Assembly: GCF_003014535.1 (NCBI RefSeq)
Contig: NZ_PYGD01000001.1
Coordinates: 1,240,001-1,304,000 of the forward strand
Direction of reading: 5' to 3'
Source: Taibaiella chishuiensis
Lineage (GTDB): Bacteria > Bacteroidota > Bacteroidia > Chitinophagales > Chitinophagaceae
Length of the DNA: 64,000 nucleotides
The position numbers were made by a program, and so were the translations under genes. The notes beneath the pieces were generated by a model that made no database searches, was not told the DNA's origin, and worked only from the letters and a program-made list of their open reading frames with translations. Positions 25,163 through 33,111 of this stretch are shown here, one piece after another. The first letter of the stretch is position 1; each line of letters opens with the position of its first letter.

Positions 25163-25207
25163 TCTACCGGGGGGCAACGGTTCTATCCGTTGCCTGGTAA
25201 AATAAAA

Positions 25208-25233
25208 AAAGCAACCCGGACCGGGTTGCTTTT
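25208..25233. terminator. Bidirectional intrinsic terminator
   Basis: 11-bp perfect stem (AAAGCAACCCG-type arm; about 25208-25218 with 25222-25232) with a short loop, A-rich on one side and T-rich on the other. It separates the small peptide gene from the convergent desaturase gene. Confidence 0.75.
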
Positions 25234-25255
25234 GCTATAAAATAAGGGGGTGTAT

Positions 25256-26263
25256 TTATTCTTCTTCGGTGGCAGCGGCGGCTGTACCTTTTTTTACTTT
25301 ATCTCCTTTTTTCTTACCGCGGTTATCGCGGGCCATCCTGGAGTAGATCGATATGTCTTTGCTGAACAGGAACTGGAACAGGAGCACGGTATAAGAAGTA
25401 TGGTACCCGAGTGTATTGTAATAATTGCCGGCAAATTTCCTGATCTTAGGCAGTTTGTTCCAGGGCACGGACGGGAAGTCGTGGTGCTCGTTATGATAGC
25501 CGACATTCAGGTTTACGGTATTCAGCGGACCATAATAACTTTTGGTTTCCTGGTCGCCATGGGTAAGGAAGTGCTCCTGTACCCAGCGTGCGCCCAGGGG
25601 GTGCAGGCCGATCGAGAAGAAGAAGCTGGCTACGAGGTATACCGTGGCTTTAGCGCCAAAGAAATACACGATCGCGCCCATAAATACAATTTGTATGATC
25701 CAGTTCAATACCGTCCACTTATCGAAAATAGAGATCTCTTTGGTAAGACGTAAAGGGCGCAGGGCCTGGAATACAGGGTAGAACAGCAGCCACAGGGCCT
25801 TGCCCACCGGCGCATTATTGATCAGCTTGGCTTCCCAGCGGAAGGGCATATCGGCATCTACCGCTTCCACACCCTGGAAGGAATGGTGTTTGAGGTGATA
25901 CTTGGTAAAGGAGATCGAGCTCGGAAATACCTGGGGCAGGTTAGCGATCAGGCTGGCAATGGTGTTCAGCGTCCTGTTTTTGAATACCAGGTTATGGGAG
26001 CATTCGTGTACACATACATACAGCGTATGGCAGGCAAAGGCGCCTACCAGGTAAGCAACGATAAACACGATCCACCACGACACGTCTTTCAGAAAATACG
26101 ACAGTGCGATCTGGATGCCTACGCATAAAAGAATGACTAAAAAAGTATAAGGGTTCCGTCCGATCAGCGATCGTATTTCCGGGTGATTCTGGATGATTTC
26201 TTTCGTCCGTGCTTTATGTGGCTCGGGGTCCTCAGACCAGCGAAAAGAGGTTAATTTTGCCAT
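25256..26263 (-). CDS. Sphingolipid delta-4 desaturase (DEGS)-like fatty acid desaturase
   Basis: 335 residues, membrane-bound di-iron desaturase. The three histidine boxes are H86ECSH90, H123LKHH127 and H257NEHH261. Four to six hydrophobic segments flank them. The sequence between and after the boxes resembles eukaryotic dihydroceramide delta-4 desaturases (DEGS1) as I remember them: an N-terminal 'W..DPEPHKARTKEIIQNHPEI' Lipid_DES-type segment, 'SISFTKYHLKHH', 'SYYGPLNTVNLNVGYHNEHH', 'DFPSVPWNKLPKIRKFA' and 'DISIYSRM'. Probable reaction: O2-dependent desaturation of a sphingoid or other long-chain base or acyl chain. A Lys/Ala/Glu-rich tail extends the C terminus. Many Bacteroidota make sphingolipids, so a substrate is available, but delta-4 activity is inference. 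Confidence 0.85.
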   Translation of the reverse strand: MAKLTSFRWSEDPEPHKARTKEIIQNHPEIRSLIGRNPYTFLVILLCVGIQIALSYFLKDVSWWIVFIVAYLVGAFACHTLYVCVHECSHNLVFKNRTLNTIASLIANLPQVFPSSISFTKYHLKHHSFQGVEAVDADMPFRWEAKLINNAPVGKALWLLFYPVFQALRPLRLTKEISIFDKWTVLNWIIQIVFMGAIVYFFGAKATVYLVASFFFSIGLHPLGARWVQEHFLTHGDQETKSYYGPLNTVNLNVGYHNEHHDFPSVPWNKLPKIRKFAGNYYNTLGYHTSYTVLLFQFLFSKDISIYSRMARDNRGKKKGDKVKKGTAAAATEEE

Positions 26264-26291
26264 CTCAATATTTAATCTTTAAATGAATCTT

Positions 26292-26319
26292 CAAAAGTAA
26301 CAAATTCGTAATAATTTTG
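26292..26319. promoter_or_regulatory. Divergent -7 boxes between desaturase and DUF502 genes
   Basis: On the minus strand TACTTTTG (plus-strand 26292-26299) faces the desaturase. On the plus strand TAATTTTG (26312-26319) faces the DUF502 gene. Both match TAnnTTTG and sit 12 nt apart, so the two transcripts probably compete or are coordinated. Confidence 0.45.
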
Positions 26320-26365
26320 ACTTAGCATTTTCCTATCCGCTCATTTTTTCAAACCTCCTCAATTC

Positions 26366-26962
26366 ATGCGCCGCTTACTTGGCTTGCTTTTCCGTTGGTT
26401 CCTGCAGGGTCTGATCATTATCGGTCCTATCGGGATTACGGCATACACGATCTATATTGTTTTTACCAGTGTCGATAACCTTATCCCCATCGGCAATATT
26501 CCCACGGGCATCGGGTTTGTATCCGTCGTGCTTATCATTACCCTGATCGGTTATATGGGTACCCGGTTTTTTATAGGCCGCTGGCTGGTAGAGGCTTTTG
26601 GTCACCTGCTCGAGCATACGCCCGGTATAAAGCATATTTACTCTGCGGTAAAAGACCTGTTGGATTCTTTTATGGGCGATAAGAAGAAATTCAATAACCC
26701 GGTTTGGGTAAAAACGAATGCAGAACCTGAGATCTGGCGCATTGGCTTTCTCACCCAGAACGACCTGGCGGCAATGGGGCAGCCGGGTAAGGTAGCCGTA
26801 TACCTGCCGCATTCCTATGCTATTTCCGGTTGGGTAATTATTGTGTCGGAGGACTATGTAAAGCCGGTATTGGAAATGAATGCCGCCGAAGCCATGAAGT
26901 TTGCGGTAAGCGGGGGAGTAGCCGGGCATGGTACTGTCGAGCAGCACCACACCGGGCTTTAA
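26366..26962 (+). CDS. DUF502 family membrane protein
   Basis: 198 residues. Two membrane helices occupy about 9-32 and 47-68, separated by a short loop ('NLIPIGNIPTGIG'). A soluble C-terminal domain (about 95-190) contains the family patterns 'WRIGFLTQ', 'VAVYLPHSYAISGWVIIV' and 'AAEAMKFAVSGGVAG'. DUF502 proteins occur across bacteria and, in plants, as COV (continuous vascular ring) proteins; the molecular role is unknown. The start ATG is preceded by a TAATTTTG box. Convergent with ispF; only a run of T (26963-26970) and no clear hairpin separates them. Confidence 0.85.
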   Translation: MRRLLGLLFRWFLQGLIIIGPIGITAYTIYIVFTSVDNLIPIGNIPTGIGFVSVVLIITLIGYMGTRFFIGRWLVEAFGHLLEHTPGIKHIYSAVKDLLDSFMGDKKKFNNPVWVKTNAEPEIWRIGFLTQNDLAAMGQPGKVAVYLPHSYAISGWVIIVSEDYVKPVLEMNAAEAMKFAVSGGVAGHGTVEQHHTGL

Positions 26963-26975
26963 TTTTTTTTCGTGA

Positions 26976-27455
26976 CTAGTGTTTGGTCAGTAGTACAGTG
27001 GCATACGCCATTACGCCTTCTTCGCGGCCTACAAATCCCATTTGTTCGGTAGTGGTCGCTTTAATGGATATTTCGTCCCGTGATATGCCCAGGGTAGCTG
27101 CTATCGCCTCTTTCATTTTTGGGATATGTGGTTTCAGTTTGGGCTCCTGCAGGCATACTGTAGAGTCGATATTGACGATCCAGTATCCTTTTTCCTTTAC
27201 CAGGTTGTAACAGCGGCGCAGCAGCACCTTGCTGTCTATGCCTTTATACTTCATATCCGTGTCGGGAAAGTGGGTGCCGATATCGCCCAGGCTTACCGCC
27301 CCGAGCAGGGCGTCGCAGATCGCGTGTAATAAAGTGTCGGCATCCGAATGGCCTACCGCGCCTTTCGTATGCTCCAGCTGGATGCCGCCCAGCCAGAATG
27401 GAATCCCCGTTTCCAGTCGATGAAAATCAATGCCGTTTCCGATACGTAATTGCAT
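26976..27455 (-). CDS. ispF: 2-C-methyl-D-erythritol 2,4-cyclodiphosphate synthase
   Basis: 159 residues from the ATG at 27455, the normal IspF length; the upstream in-frame extension to 27563 has no homology and contains terminator-like hairpins. It catalyses the fifth step of the MEP isoprenoid pathway. Zn ligands D10 and H12 ('GIDFHRLE') and H44 ('GHSDADTLLHAICDALLG') are visible, as are the 'DIGTHFPDTD' loop and the C-terminal 'TTEQMGFVGREEGVMAYA' signature. Cytoplasmic homotrimer. It lies downstream of porU-porV on the same strand but behind a terminator, so it is probably transcribed on its own. Confidence 0.95.
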   Translation of the reverse strand: MQLRIGNGIDFHRLETGIPFWLGGIQLEHTKGAVGHSDADTLLHAICDALLGAVSLGDIGTHFPDTDMKYKGIDSKVLLRRCYNLVKEKGYWIVNIDSTVCLQEPKLKPHIPKMKEAIAATLGISRDEISIKATTTEQMGFVGREEGVMAYATVLLTKH

Positions 27456-27500
27456 GGTGAAAAAATGAATTAAGGTGTTGTGAATAGACCGTTTACAATA

Positions 27501-27583
27501 ATAACTGCAGGAGATGAAACCCGCAGTTATAGCAAAAATAAAAAAGCCTCTTTTACTTTGCAAATGTAAAAAGAGGCTTTTAT
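27501..27583 (-). terminator. Terminator region of the porU-porV transcript
   Basis: On the minus strand a hairpin with arms AAAAGCCTCTTTT/AAAAGAGGCTTTT (about 27542-27583) is followed by a T-rich tract (27533-27547 read on minus). A second hairpin with 8-bp arms at 27501-27508 and 27523-27530 follows it. Together they separate porV from ispF. Confidence 0.65.
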
Positions 27584-27617
27584 ATTAAATTAATCTCTTT
27601 TATCAGAGATTGTTAGG

Positions 27618-27684
27618 TAAGGTGGCAGATTAACTTCGGAAACACACAGCCAATTGATATTGCCCCGGTAGATCCGCCACCTTA
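27618..27684 (-). other. Long-range hairpin in the porV 3' region
   Basis: Perfect 9-bp inverted arms TAAGGTGGC (27618-27626) and GCCACCTTA (27676-27684) enclose 49 bases, with a smaller CAAT/ATTG pairing inside. The structure begins 16 bases after the porV stop on the minus strand and is not needed for the terminator further on. It may be a 3'-UTR structure or small RNA; no known RNA family is recognised. Confidence 0.4.
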
Positions 27685-27699
27685 GTATCTTGTGCTTGT

Positions 27700-28875
27700 T
27701 TATCCTTCTTTCTTGCCAAAGGCGCCTTTGTCGAAGTCGAAGGTAAGCGAGAAACGCAGGGTATTGGAAAGCGGGTTACGCGCTACACCGGAACCCGAAG
27801 GTACCAGGTAGGAGAAGTTAAGACCGAATACGCTGTAACGTACGCCCAGACCACAGGTAAAGTACTGGCGGTCGCCGTTGTTTTTGTTTTCGTAGAAATA
27901 ACCGGCACGTACGGCAAACTGATCCTGGTACCAGTACTCACCACCTACGGATACGGTAGTACCATAACCCGGAGGCGCTTTACTGAAGGAGCTCAGCATA
28001 CCGGAGATTACCCCTTTTTCAGGCAGGGCCAGCGAATCGCCATTAACGCCTGCATAGGTAACGGGGGCAGGTACCAGGGCCTTGTTCAGGTCCAGGGAGC
28101 CGGTAATTTTATTGTAGTTGTCGATTTTGTAAGTATAAGCAACACCGATACCCAGGTTTACCGGAAGGAAGTCCCTGCGGGTTTCGGAATAGCTGATCTG
28201 GGAACCTACGTTGGAAAGCACGGCGCCGGCAGAGAATGTTCCGCTGCGCTCTTCGCTGATCTCTTTTGTTTTGCTATAGAAAACACCGATATCGCCGGCA
28301 AAAGCCTTACCGGGTTTGTAGCTGGCAGAGTTGTCCTGGGCAGCACCGGCGGCGATATTAGAGCTGATATAACGCAGGGTTACACCTAACGACAGGTAAG
28401 GAGAGAACCGGCGGGAGTAACCTACGTCGAAGGAGAATTCCCTGGGTTTACCACTTCCTGCAGGCGTAGCGTCGATGGTTGTATAGTCGATATTACCGAG
28501 GTTGAAATAACGGAGTGAGCCACTGATCGCCTGGTCGTTGTTTTCACCGAATTTTTTATAAAGAGATACATAACCCAGGAATACGTCGGGAACGAGATCC
28601 TTTAACCAGGGGGTATATGTTACTGATGCACCGAAATCCTTTGTGTTGGTTGCCACCTTGGCCACGTTCCAGTACTGGGCGTTGGCATCCGGAGACAAAG
28701 CAATACCCACATCACCCATTGCACCGCTGCGGGCATCCGGGGAGATTCGCAAAAAGGGAACCGCAGTGGTAATTGTACCTACCTGCCCGTTTAACCCTGT
28801 TTTTTGTGCATACGATCCTGTAGCCATCAAACCGGATAATACGGTTATCCCGGCAATTGCAAAGCGTTTAGCCAT
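27700..28875 (-). CDS. porV: T9SS outer membrane shuttle protein PorV
   Basis: 391 residues: signal peptide (about 1-24), then an FadL/OmpP1-like 14-strand beta-barrel with the PorV opening 'VPFLRISPDARSGAMGDVGIALSPDANAQYWNVAKVA' in shortened form at about residues 39-75, many alternating aromatic strands, and a C terminus 'LRFSLTFDFDKGAF'. PorV binds cargo C-terminal domains leaving the SprA translocon and delivers them to the PorU sortase in the attachment complex. Its position directly downstream of porU supports the call. A -7 box (28978-28985, minus strand) and a hairpin in the 187-bp porU-porV gap suggest that porV has its own promoter. Confidence 0.9.
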   Translation of the reverse strand: MAKRFAIAGITVLSGLMATGSYAQKTGLNGQVGTITTAVPFLRISPDARSGAMGDVGIALSPDANAQYWNVAKVATNTKDFGASVTYTPWLKDLVPDVFLGYVSLYKKFGENNDQAISGSLRYFNLGNIDYTTIDATPAGSGKPREFSFDVGYSRRFSPYLSLGVTLRYISSNIAAGAAQDNSASYKPGKAFAGDIGVFYSKTKEISEERSGTFSAGAVLSNVGSQISYSETRRDFLPVNLGIGVAYTYKIDNYNKITGSLDLNKALVPAPVTYAGVNGDSLALPEKGVISGMLSSFSKAPPGYGTTVSVGGEYWYQDQFAVRAGYFYENKNNGDRQYFTCGLGVRYSVFGLNFSYLVPSGSGVARNPLSNTLRFSLTFDFDKGAFGKKEG

Positions 28876-28977
28876 TCTTCTTCTTAATTTGTTAGGAAAT
28901 AGTAATAATAGTTAATGTAGATATATTGCTGCTATAGGCTATGGATTATATTTTACTATCCTTTCGTTTAGGGAGGG

Positions 28978-28985
28978 CAAAGATA
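28978..28985 (-). promoter_or_regulatory. -7 box for porV
   Basis: CAAAGATA on the plus strand is TATCTTTG on the minus strand, a TAnnTTTG match 103 bases before the porV start. No clear -33. Confidence 0.4.
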
Positions 28986-29017
28986 AGGGATTTTATAAAA
29001 AACTAGTTTAAACTTAT

Positions 29018-29055
29018 GGTAACCGGCCGGCGGTATTTCCGGACAGCCGGTTACC
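29018..29055 (-). terminator. Hairpin in the porU-porV gap
   Basis: Perfect 10-bp GC-rich arms GGTAACCGGC (29018-29027) and GCCGGTTACC (29046-29055), with CCGG elements within the 18-nt loop. It lies 8 bases after the porU stop. No long T run follows, so it may attenuate or process the transcript rather than fully end it. Confidence 0.5.
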
Positions 29056-29062
29056 AGAGTTA

Positions 29063-32000
29063 TTAACGGAGCAGGACCAGTTTTTGGTATGCTGTGGCTG
29101 AAATTCCTTTTTCGGTTTTGGCGGTAAGACGATAGAAATAAACGCCTTTTGCCAGCCTGTAGCCGCCATAACCGCAGCCGTCCCAGGTAATTTCGGTACG
29201 GTTGCCTTCGGCTTTAAAGCTCTGTTGTATGGTTCTTACCAGGCCGCCCGCGGTATTGAATATCTGCAGGGTCACGTCCATCTGTTCGCCTTCCTGGTTG
29301 TGCTGGAATACAATTTGGGTCTTATCCTCAACCGGGTTGGGGTAGTTGTACAGGTCGCTGATAAAGCCGGCACCTTTGTTTTTTACTTCAAAGTGTACGA
29401 TGCCTTCTCCCGAGTTATTGTACACATCCCAGGCCTTAACGCGGATGGTATGCTTGCCGTCGGGCAGGTTGTACAGCGGAAAATTAATATAACCATTACG
29501 GTAATCATTTTCCAGCGGGGTATAATAATCGTTCATGGTCATCGGGTTCTGCACATCTTCATCGAGGATGGCTACGATATCGTGCCCGATCGCACTACCC
29601 GAAAAGTTAATACCGTTATCGTCGTACAACTTTACAAACAGCAGCGGGTTGGGGCCGGTTACGCCACCGTCGCGGAACTTGTCGTTATCGATATAAGGCT
29701 GCACTACGGGACCTTCGTTATCAACTTCGGCATCGGTATTGTAACCGCCTACGGTGATATTGGTATCGATGCCCGAAGCATCGGTTGTTTCACTGTTGGC
29801 ATAATAGCTTATTTTACCCAGGCCGTAATCATAGTTCAGGTCTTTGGGCGCCACGAAGGTAACGCTGAATACCCCGTTGGTAACCGTTCCCCTTGTCTTG
29901 GCAATGGTATTGGTCTGCACTTTAAACGATGGGGTAACGCCAACTACCGTAGGGCGGCTGTTGATGGTTTGTACAGAACGTACCTTGTCGAAAATAGACA
30001 CATATACTTCGCCGTTAAAGTCGGTCAGTACATTGTTGTTCTTATCGGTTATCGAACCGGTCAGTTTATAACGTCCCAGTGCTGCAATGGTATCGGAGGG
30101 TATGGAGCTGCCGTTGTTCTCGAAGAATACCTTGTCGGTACGCACTTTATGCACCGGCATCTGCAGTTTAAGCGCCGGGTCGCCAAGCACTACGTATTTG
30201 TGGTTGTTACTGCTGGCGCCCGGTGTAGCCGTGGCATTTTTTGCAGCGGCCAGGGCCTCGCCCAGTGTGCGCCAGTTGCCCGAACTATTGGGCGTAAACT
30301 GCATACGGGTATAGGCTTTGTTCACTTCTGTATTCTGGAACTGGTATACCACCTGTGTGGTGGTGATCATGGCAATGGAGCCGCCTTCCGGATTAAGCAT
30401 AAGCCTGGCGCCTGCAGAGCGGTGTCCCGGATCGTCGAACCGGCCAAAGTCGCAGGTTGCGGTAACAATAACCGGCAGCTTATTCTTATTGGTCCAGGAG
30501 CCGTAATCGTCGGCCGTAAGGATCGCTTCTTCTGCCCAGCGGTCGGGGTTGCCGTGGCCACTGTAGCTCATCAGGAAGGTACCGTTATAGATCTGGTCGT
30601 TAATGGTTTTGTTTACGGAGGGATAGCGCGCACCGCTCGGTGTGTTCACTACTGGGAAAGCGTCGGAGTAAATCTTGTACAGGTTATATTGCCTGTCCGA
30701 CAGGCGGAAAAAGTCGCTTACGGTTTCGCAATCCATCAGGTGGTTCATACCGCCGGGACCTTTGTCCTTATCGTCGGCTACATAAGATACAACGTTTTTC
30801 CAGGGACCGAACGAATTGGGGCTGGCGTAGTTTTTGATCTTCTGTACCGCTTTCAGGGCTTCATCCAGGTTGTAGGCCGGTATACGCCCGGTACCGATAT
30901 CGAGCGCGCCCACATCATCTATGTTATCGCCGTCATCGAGCAGGGCATAGAAGTCGTCGGAACTGTAAGCTCCGCCGCTAAAGCTTTCGCTGATCACGCT
31001 TTCGTAAGTCTGGAAGGTGGGTACGAGATTGGTATTGTAAGCCAGGCGGTTTTTATAGTCGTACGAGGCAGCACCGAACAGCAATACGTTCTTGATCATA
31101 TCCTCTTCGCTGGATGCGCGTTCGTAAAACATTTTTATAAAGTTGCGGATGCCGCCTATGTCCTGTCCGCCCGAAGAGAATTCGTTATAGATCTTGTCGA
31201 GGGTGGCTACCGTAACGGTAATGTTATCATGTTGGCGGTGGAAGTCCGCAAGGGCTTCTGCCGCTGGTTTCAGGCTGTCGTTGGTAATGATCAGCAGGTC
31301 GGTGGGTCCGAGGCCGTGCAGGTTCTGGTTGGCCACCAGTGCGGGTGAGGCTGCTGTCGGGGTATTGTACTGCGCACCGTCGAAGGCAATAAATTCGCGC
31401 AGGCGGTTGCCTTCCCGTACTACCGTATAGTCGCTGCCGTTGAGGGAGCCCGTAAGCGCTACCGGCGCCAGGGGATTGGTTACTTCCCATACATTCAGCC
31501 CGGCAGTGGCATTGCTGATCTTAAAGGCCGCTTGCTGTCCGCTGCCCAGGCCCGCGGTTTCCCAATCGCGGAAAGAGAGTTGGTTTACGCCGGCCATCGA
31601 TAAATTACGGCGGTAGTTGAACCGGATATAATCGACATAGGCAATACCGGTACCGCCCGATTGGTAAGACAGTTGTACGGTAAGGTTGCCGGTGCCCGGG
31701 TTGATCGTAAGGGCATCGCTGCCCAGAGCCGCGGCTACAGCTGCAAAGCTATTGCCTTGCGTACCCAGTGCAAAGTTTTTGGCTACTACGTTATTGAAGC
31801 TCAGCCGCAGGTTATTGCTCGCAGCATCGCTGGTATTGCCTACATAGGCTTCTACGGTTATCGGACCGGCAACATTGCCCAGGTTCACGTTAAAGGAAGG
31901 GTTCAGTGAGCTGCTGTTTACTGAGCTCATCCGGTGGCCCCACCACACTTTACCGATGCCGCCGATATTGAAACTGTCCACATCATCGGCGTAATAATCG

Positions 32001-32857
32001 TTGAAGGTGGTACTGGTAACGTTTGCGGTGCCGGTTGCCGCCTCTGTCTGGATGCGTTTACCGGGTCCCAGGTCATAGTTCAGGAAATAGTAGCTGTAAT
32101 CTTCGTAGTAGTTGTTGCTGTGTACAAATCGCTGCCGCACCGAGTCTTTTTCCCAAAGGCGCGGGCCGTTGGCATAGAAAAGCACATAGTCGCCCTGGGC
32201 AAAAGAAGAGCCGGCACTGTGCACACTGATGGCATTTTCGACCAGGTCGTCAGGTTGGGTGCTGTCTGCTTTTTCGGGCAATACTGTGCCCCCGTTGCCA
32301 TAGATCCGGATATTGGCCGGATTGATGCTTCCGGGGCTGATACCCAGGCTTTGCAGGAAGGCATAGTCGATTTTGTAAATGCCGCGGGCCGGTACCTTTA
32401 TCTTGTACCAGGTGCCGCTGTTCAGGATCGAGGTGTTGACCAGGGTGGGTTTATGGGCATTACCGCCTTGGGGCGTAGTGCCTTCTTCAAACTGGGTAAC
32501 CTCCAGGTCGTAAGCCTGGAGCCTTTCGATACGGCCGTTCAGTTTGCGGTAGGCTGGAATGGTAATATAGGCGACCGGGCGTTTGCGCTCCCGGGTTACG
32601 ATCACATCCGGTTCGAAGGTGTTGCTGGCCGGCGTCTGCAACGGCAGGCCGGCGACAACAGTGGCACGTACATTGCTCATTTTTATAAGCGGCGTCCTGT
32701 CGCTTTCCAGGTATATTCTCTGGGTAAGGGTACCCTTGCTGCTGATATCTGCCGGATCGACCTGGGCCGCGCTTGTTGTCACCTTCGTGTTTTGCTGTGC
32801 AACAACAACCGCACCGGTACTGCATAACATCCACAGGCACACTAAAAACTTGTTCAT
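29063..32857 (-). CDS. porU: T9SS C25-family sortase PorU
   Basis: 1264 residues. Signal peptide about 1-20. The gingipain-like C25 peptidase core carries the catalytic pair His768 ('SYSGHGNPDRW') and Cys802 ('VTATCDFGRFDDPG'). Upstream are beta-sandwich regions. Downstream is an Ig-like region and its own C-terminal sorting-type domain (about 1180-1264; 'LYNYPNPVEDKTQIVF', 'KGVYFYRLTAKTEKG'). PorU removes the sorting domain of T9SS cargo at the cell surface and transfers many to anionic LPS. It is the largest protein in the window and shows every feature of the family. The gene precedes porV in the order known from other Bacteroidota (gldJ-porU-porV), but gldJ here lies about 18 kb away. Confidence 0.92.
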   Translation of the reverse strand: MNKFLVCLWMLCSTGAVVVAQQNTKVTTSAAQVDPADISSKGTLTQRIYLESDRTPLIKMSNVRATVVAGLPLQTPASNTFEPDVIVTRERKRPVAYITIPAYRKLNGRIERLQAYDLEVTQFEEGTTPQGGNAHKPTLVNTSILNSGTWYKIKVPARGIYKIDYAFLQSLGISPGSINPANIRIYGNGGTVLPEKADSTQPDDLVENAISVHSAGSSFAQGDYVLFYANGPRLWEKDSVRQRFVHSNNYYEDYSYYFLNYDLGPGKRIQTEAATGTANVTSTTFNDYYADDVDSFNIGGIGKVWWGHRMSSVNSSSLNPSFNVNLGNVAGPITVEAYVGNTSDAASNNLRLSFNNVVAKNFALGTQGNSFAAVAAALGSDALTINPGTGNLTVQLSYQSGGTGIAYVDYIRFNYRRNLSMAGVNQLSFRDWETAGLGSGQQAAFKISNATAGLNVWEVTNPLAPVALTGSLNGSDYTVVREGNRLREFIAFDGAQYNTPTAASPALVANQNLHGLGPTDLLIITNDSLKPAAEALADFHRQHDNITVTVATLDKIYNEFSSGGQDIGGIRNFIKMFYERASSEEDMIKNVLLFGAASYDYKNRLAYNTNLVPTFQTYESVISESFSGGAYSSDDFYALLDDGDNIDDVGALDIGTGRIPAYNLDEALKAVQKIKNYASPNSFGPWKNVVSYVADDKDKGPGGMNHLMDCETVSDFFRLSDRQYNLYKIYSDAFPVVNTPSGARYPSVNKTINDQIYNGTFLMSYSGHGNPDRWAEEAILTADDYGSWTNKNKLPVIVTATCDFGRFDDPGHRSAGARLMLNPEGGSIAMITTTQVVYQFQNTEVNKAYTRMQFTPNSSGNWRTLGEALAAAKNATATPGASSNNHKYVVLGDPALKLQMPVHKVRTDKVFFENNGSSIPSDTIAALGRYKLTGSITDKNNNVLTDFNGEVYVSIFDKVRSVQTINSRPTVVGVTPSFKVQTNTIAKTRGTVTNGVFSVTFVAPKDLNYDYGLGKISYYANSETTDASGIDTNITVGGYNTDAEVDNEGPVVQPYIDNDKFRDGGVTGPNPLLFVKLYDDNGINFSGSAIGHDIVAILDEDVQNPMTMNDYYTPLENDYRNGYINFPLYNLPDGKHTIRVKAWDVYNNSGEGIVHFEVKNKGAGFISDLYNYPNPVEDKTQIVFQHNQEGEQMDVTLQIFNTAGGLVRTIQQSFKAEGNRTEITWDGCGYGGYRLAKGVYFYRLTAKTEKGISATAYQKLVLLR

Positions 32858-32946
32858 TCCAGAATAAAATTATTTGAAAATAATAAAGCAGTTTTTATAT
32901 TAAACGAAAACTGCCGCCCAAAAAGTATCAGGACCTGATGGGTTCT

Positions 32947-32954
32947 CAAAATTA
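32947..32954 (-). promoter_or_regulatory. -7 box for porU
   Basis: CAAAATTA on the plus strand (TAATTTTG on minus), 90 bases before the porU start. CAAA at 32980-32983 would be a -33 TTTG with a rather long spacing of 25 nt. Confidence 0.4.
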
Positions 32955-33014
32955 CGATAAAACAGACATATTACGGGCGCAAATTCGTTAGGGCCGGCAA
33001 CGATGCCGGTCGCA

Positions 33015-33060
33015 TATAATAAAGCCTGCAGCATATCCGAAAGGTTATCCTGCAGGCATT
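33015..33060 (-). terminator. Terminator of the FtsX-like permease transcript
   Basis: Perfect 8-bp arms GCCTGCAG (33024-33031) and CTGCAGGC (33050-33057), with partial extra pairing in the loop. On the minus strand a T-rich 'TTTATTAT' follows. Confidence 0.6.
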
Positions 33061-33111
33061 TATGGTGTTATTTTGTATGTTTTTTATTTATATTTTTAGC
33101 GATGCCCGCTT

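Noticed and set aside
29225-31348. Open frame of 707 codons antisense to porU
   Set aside because: Antisense shadow of the C25 domain; the porU frame holds all motifs.
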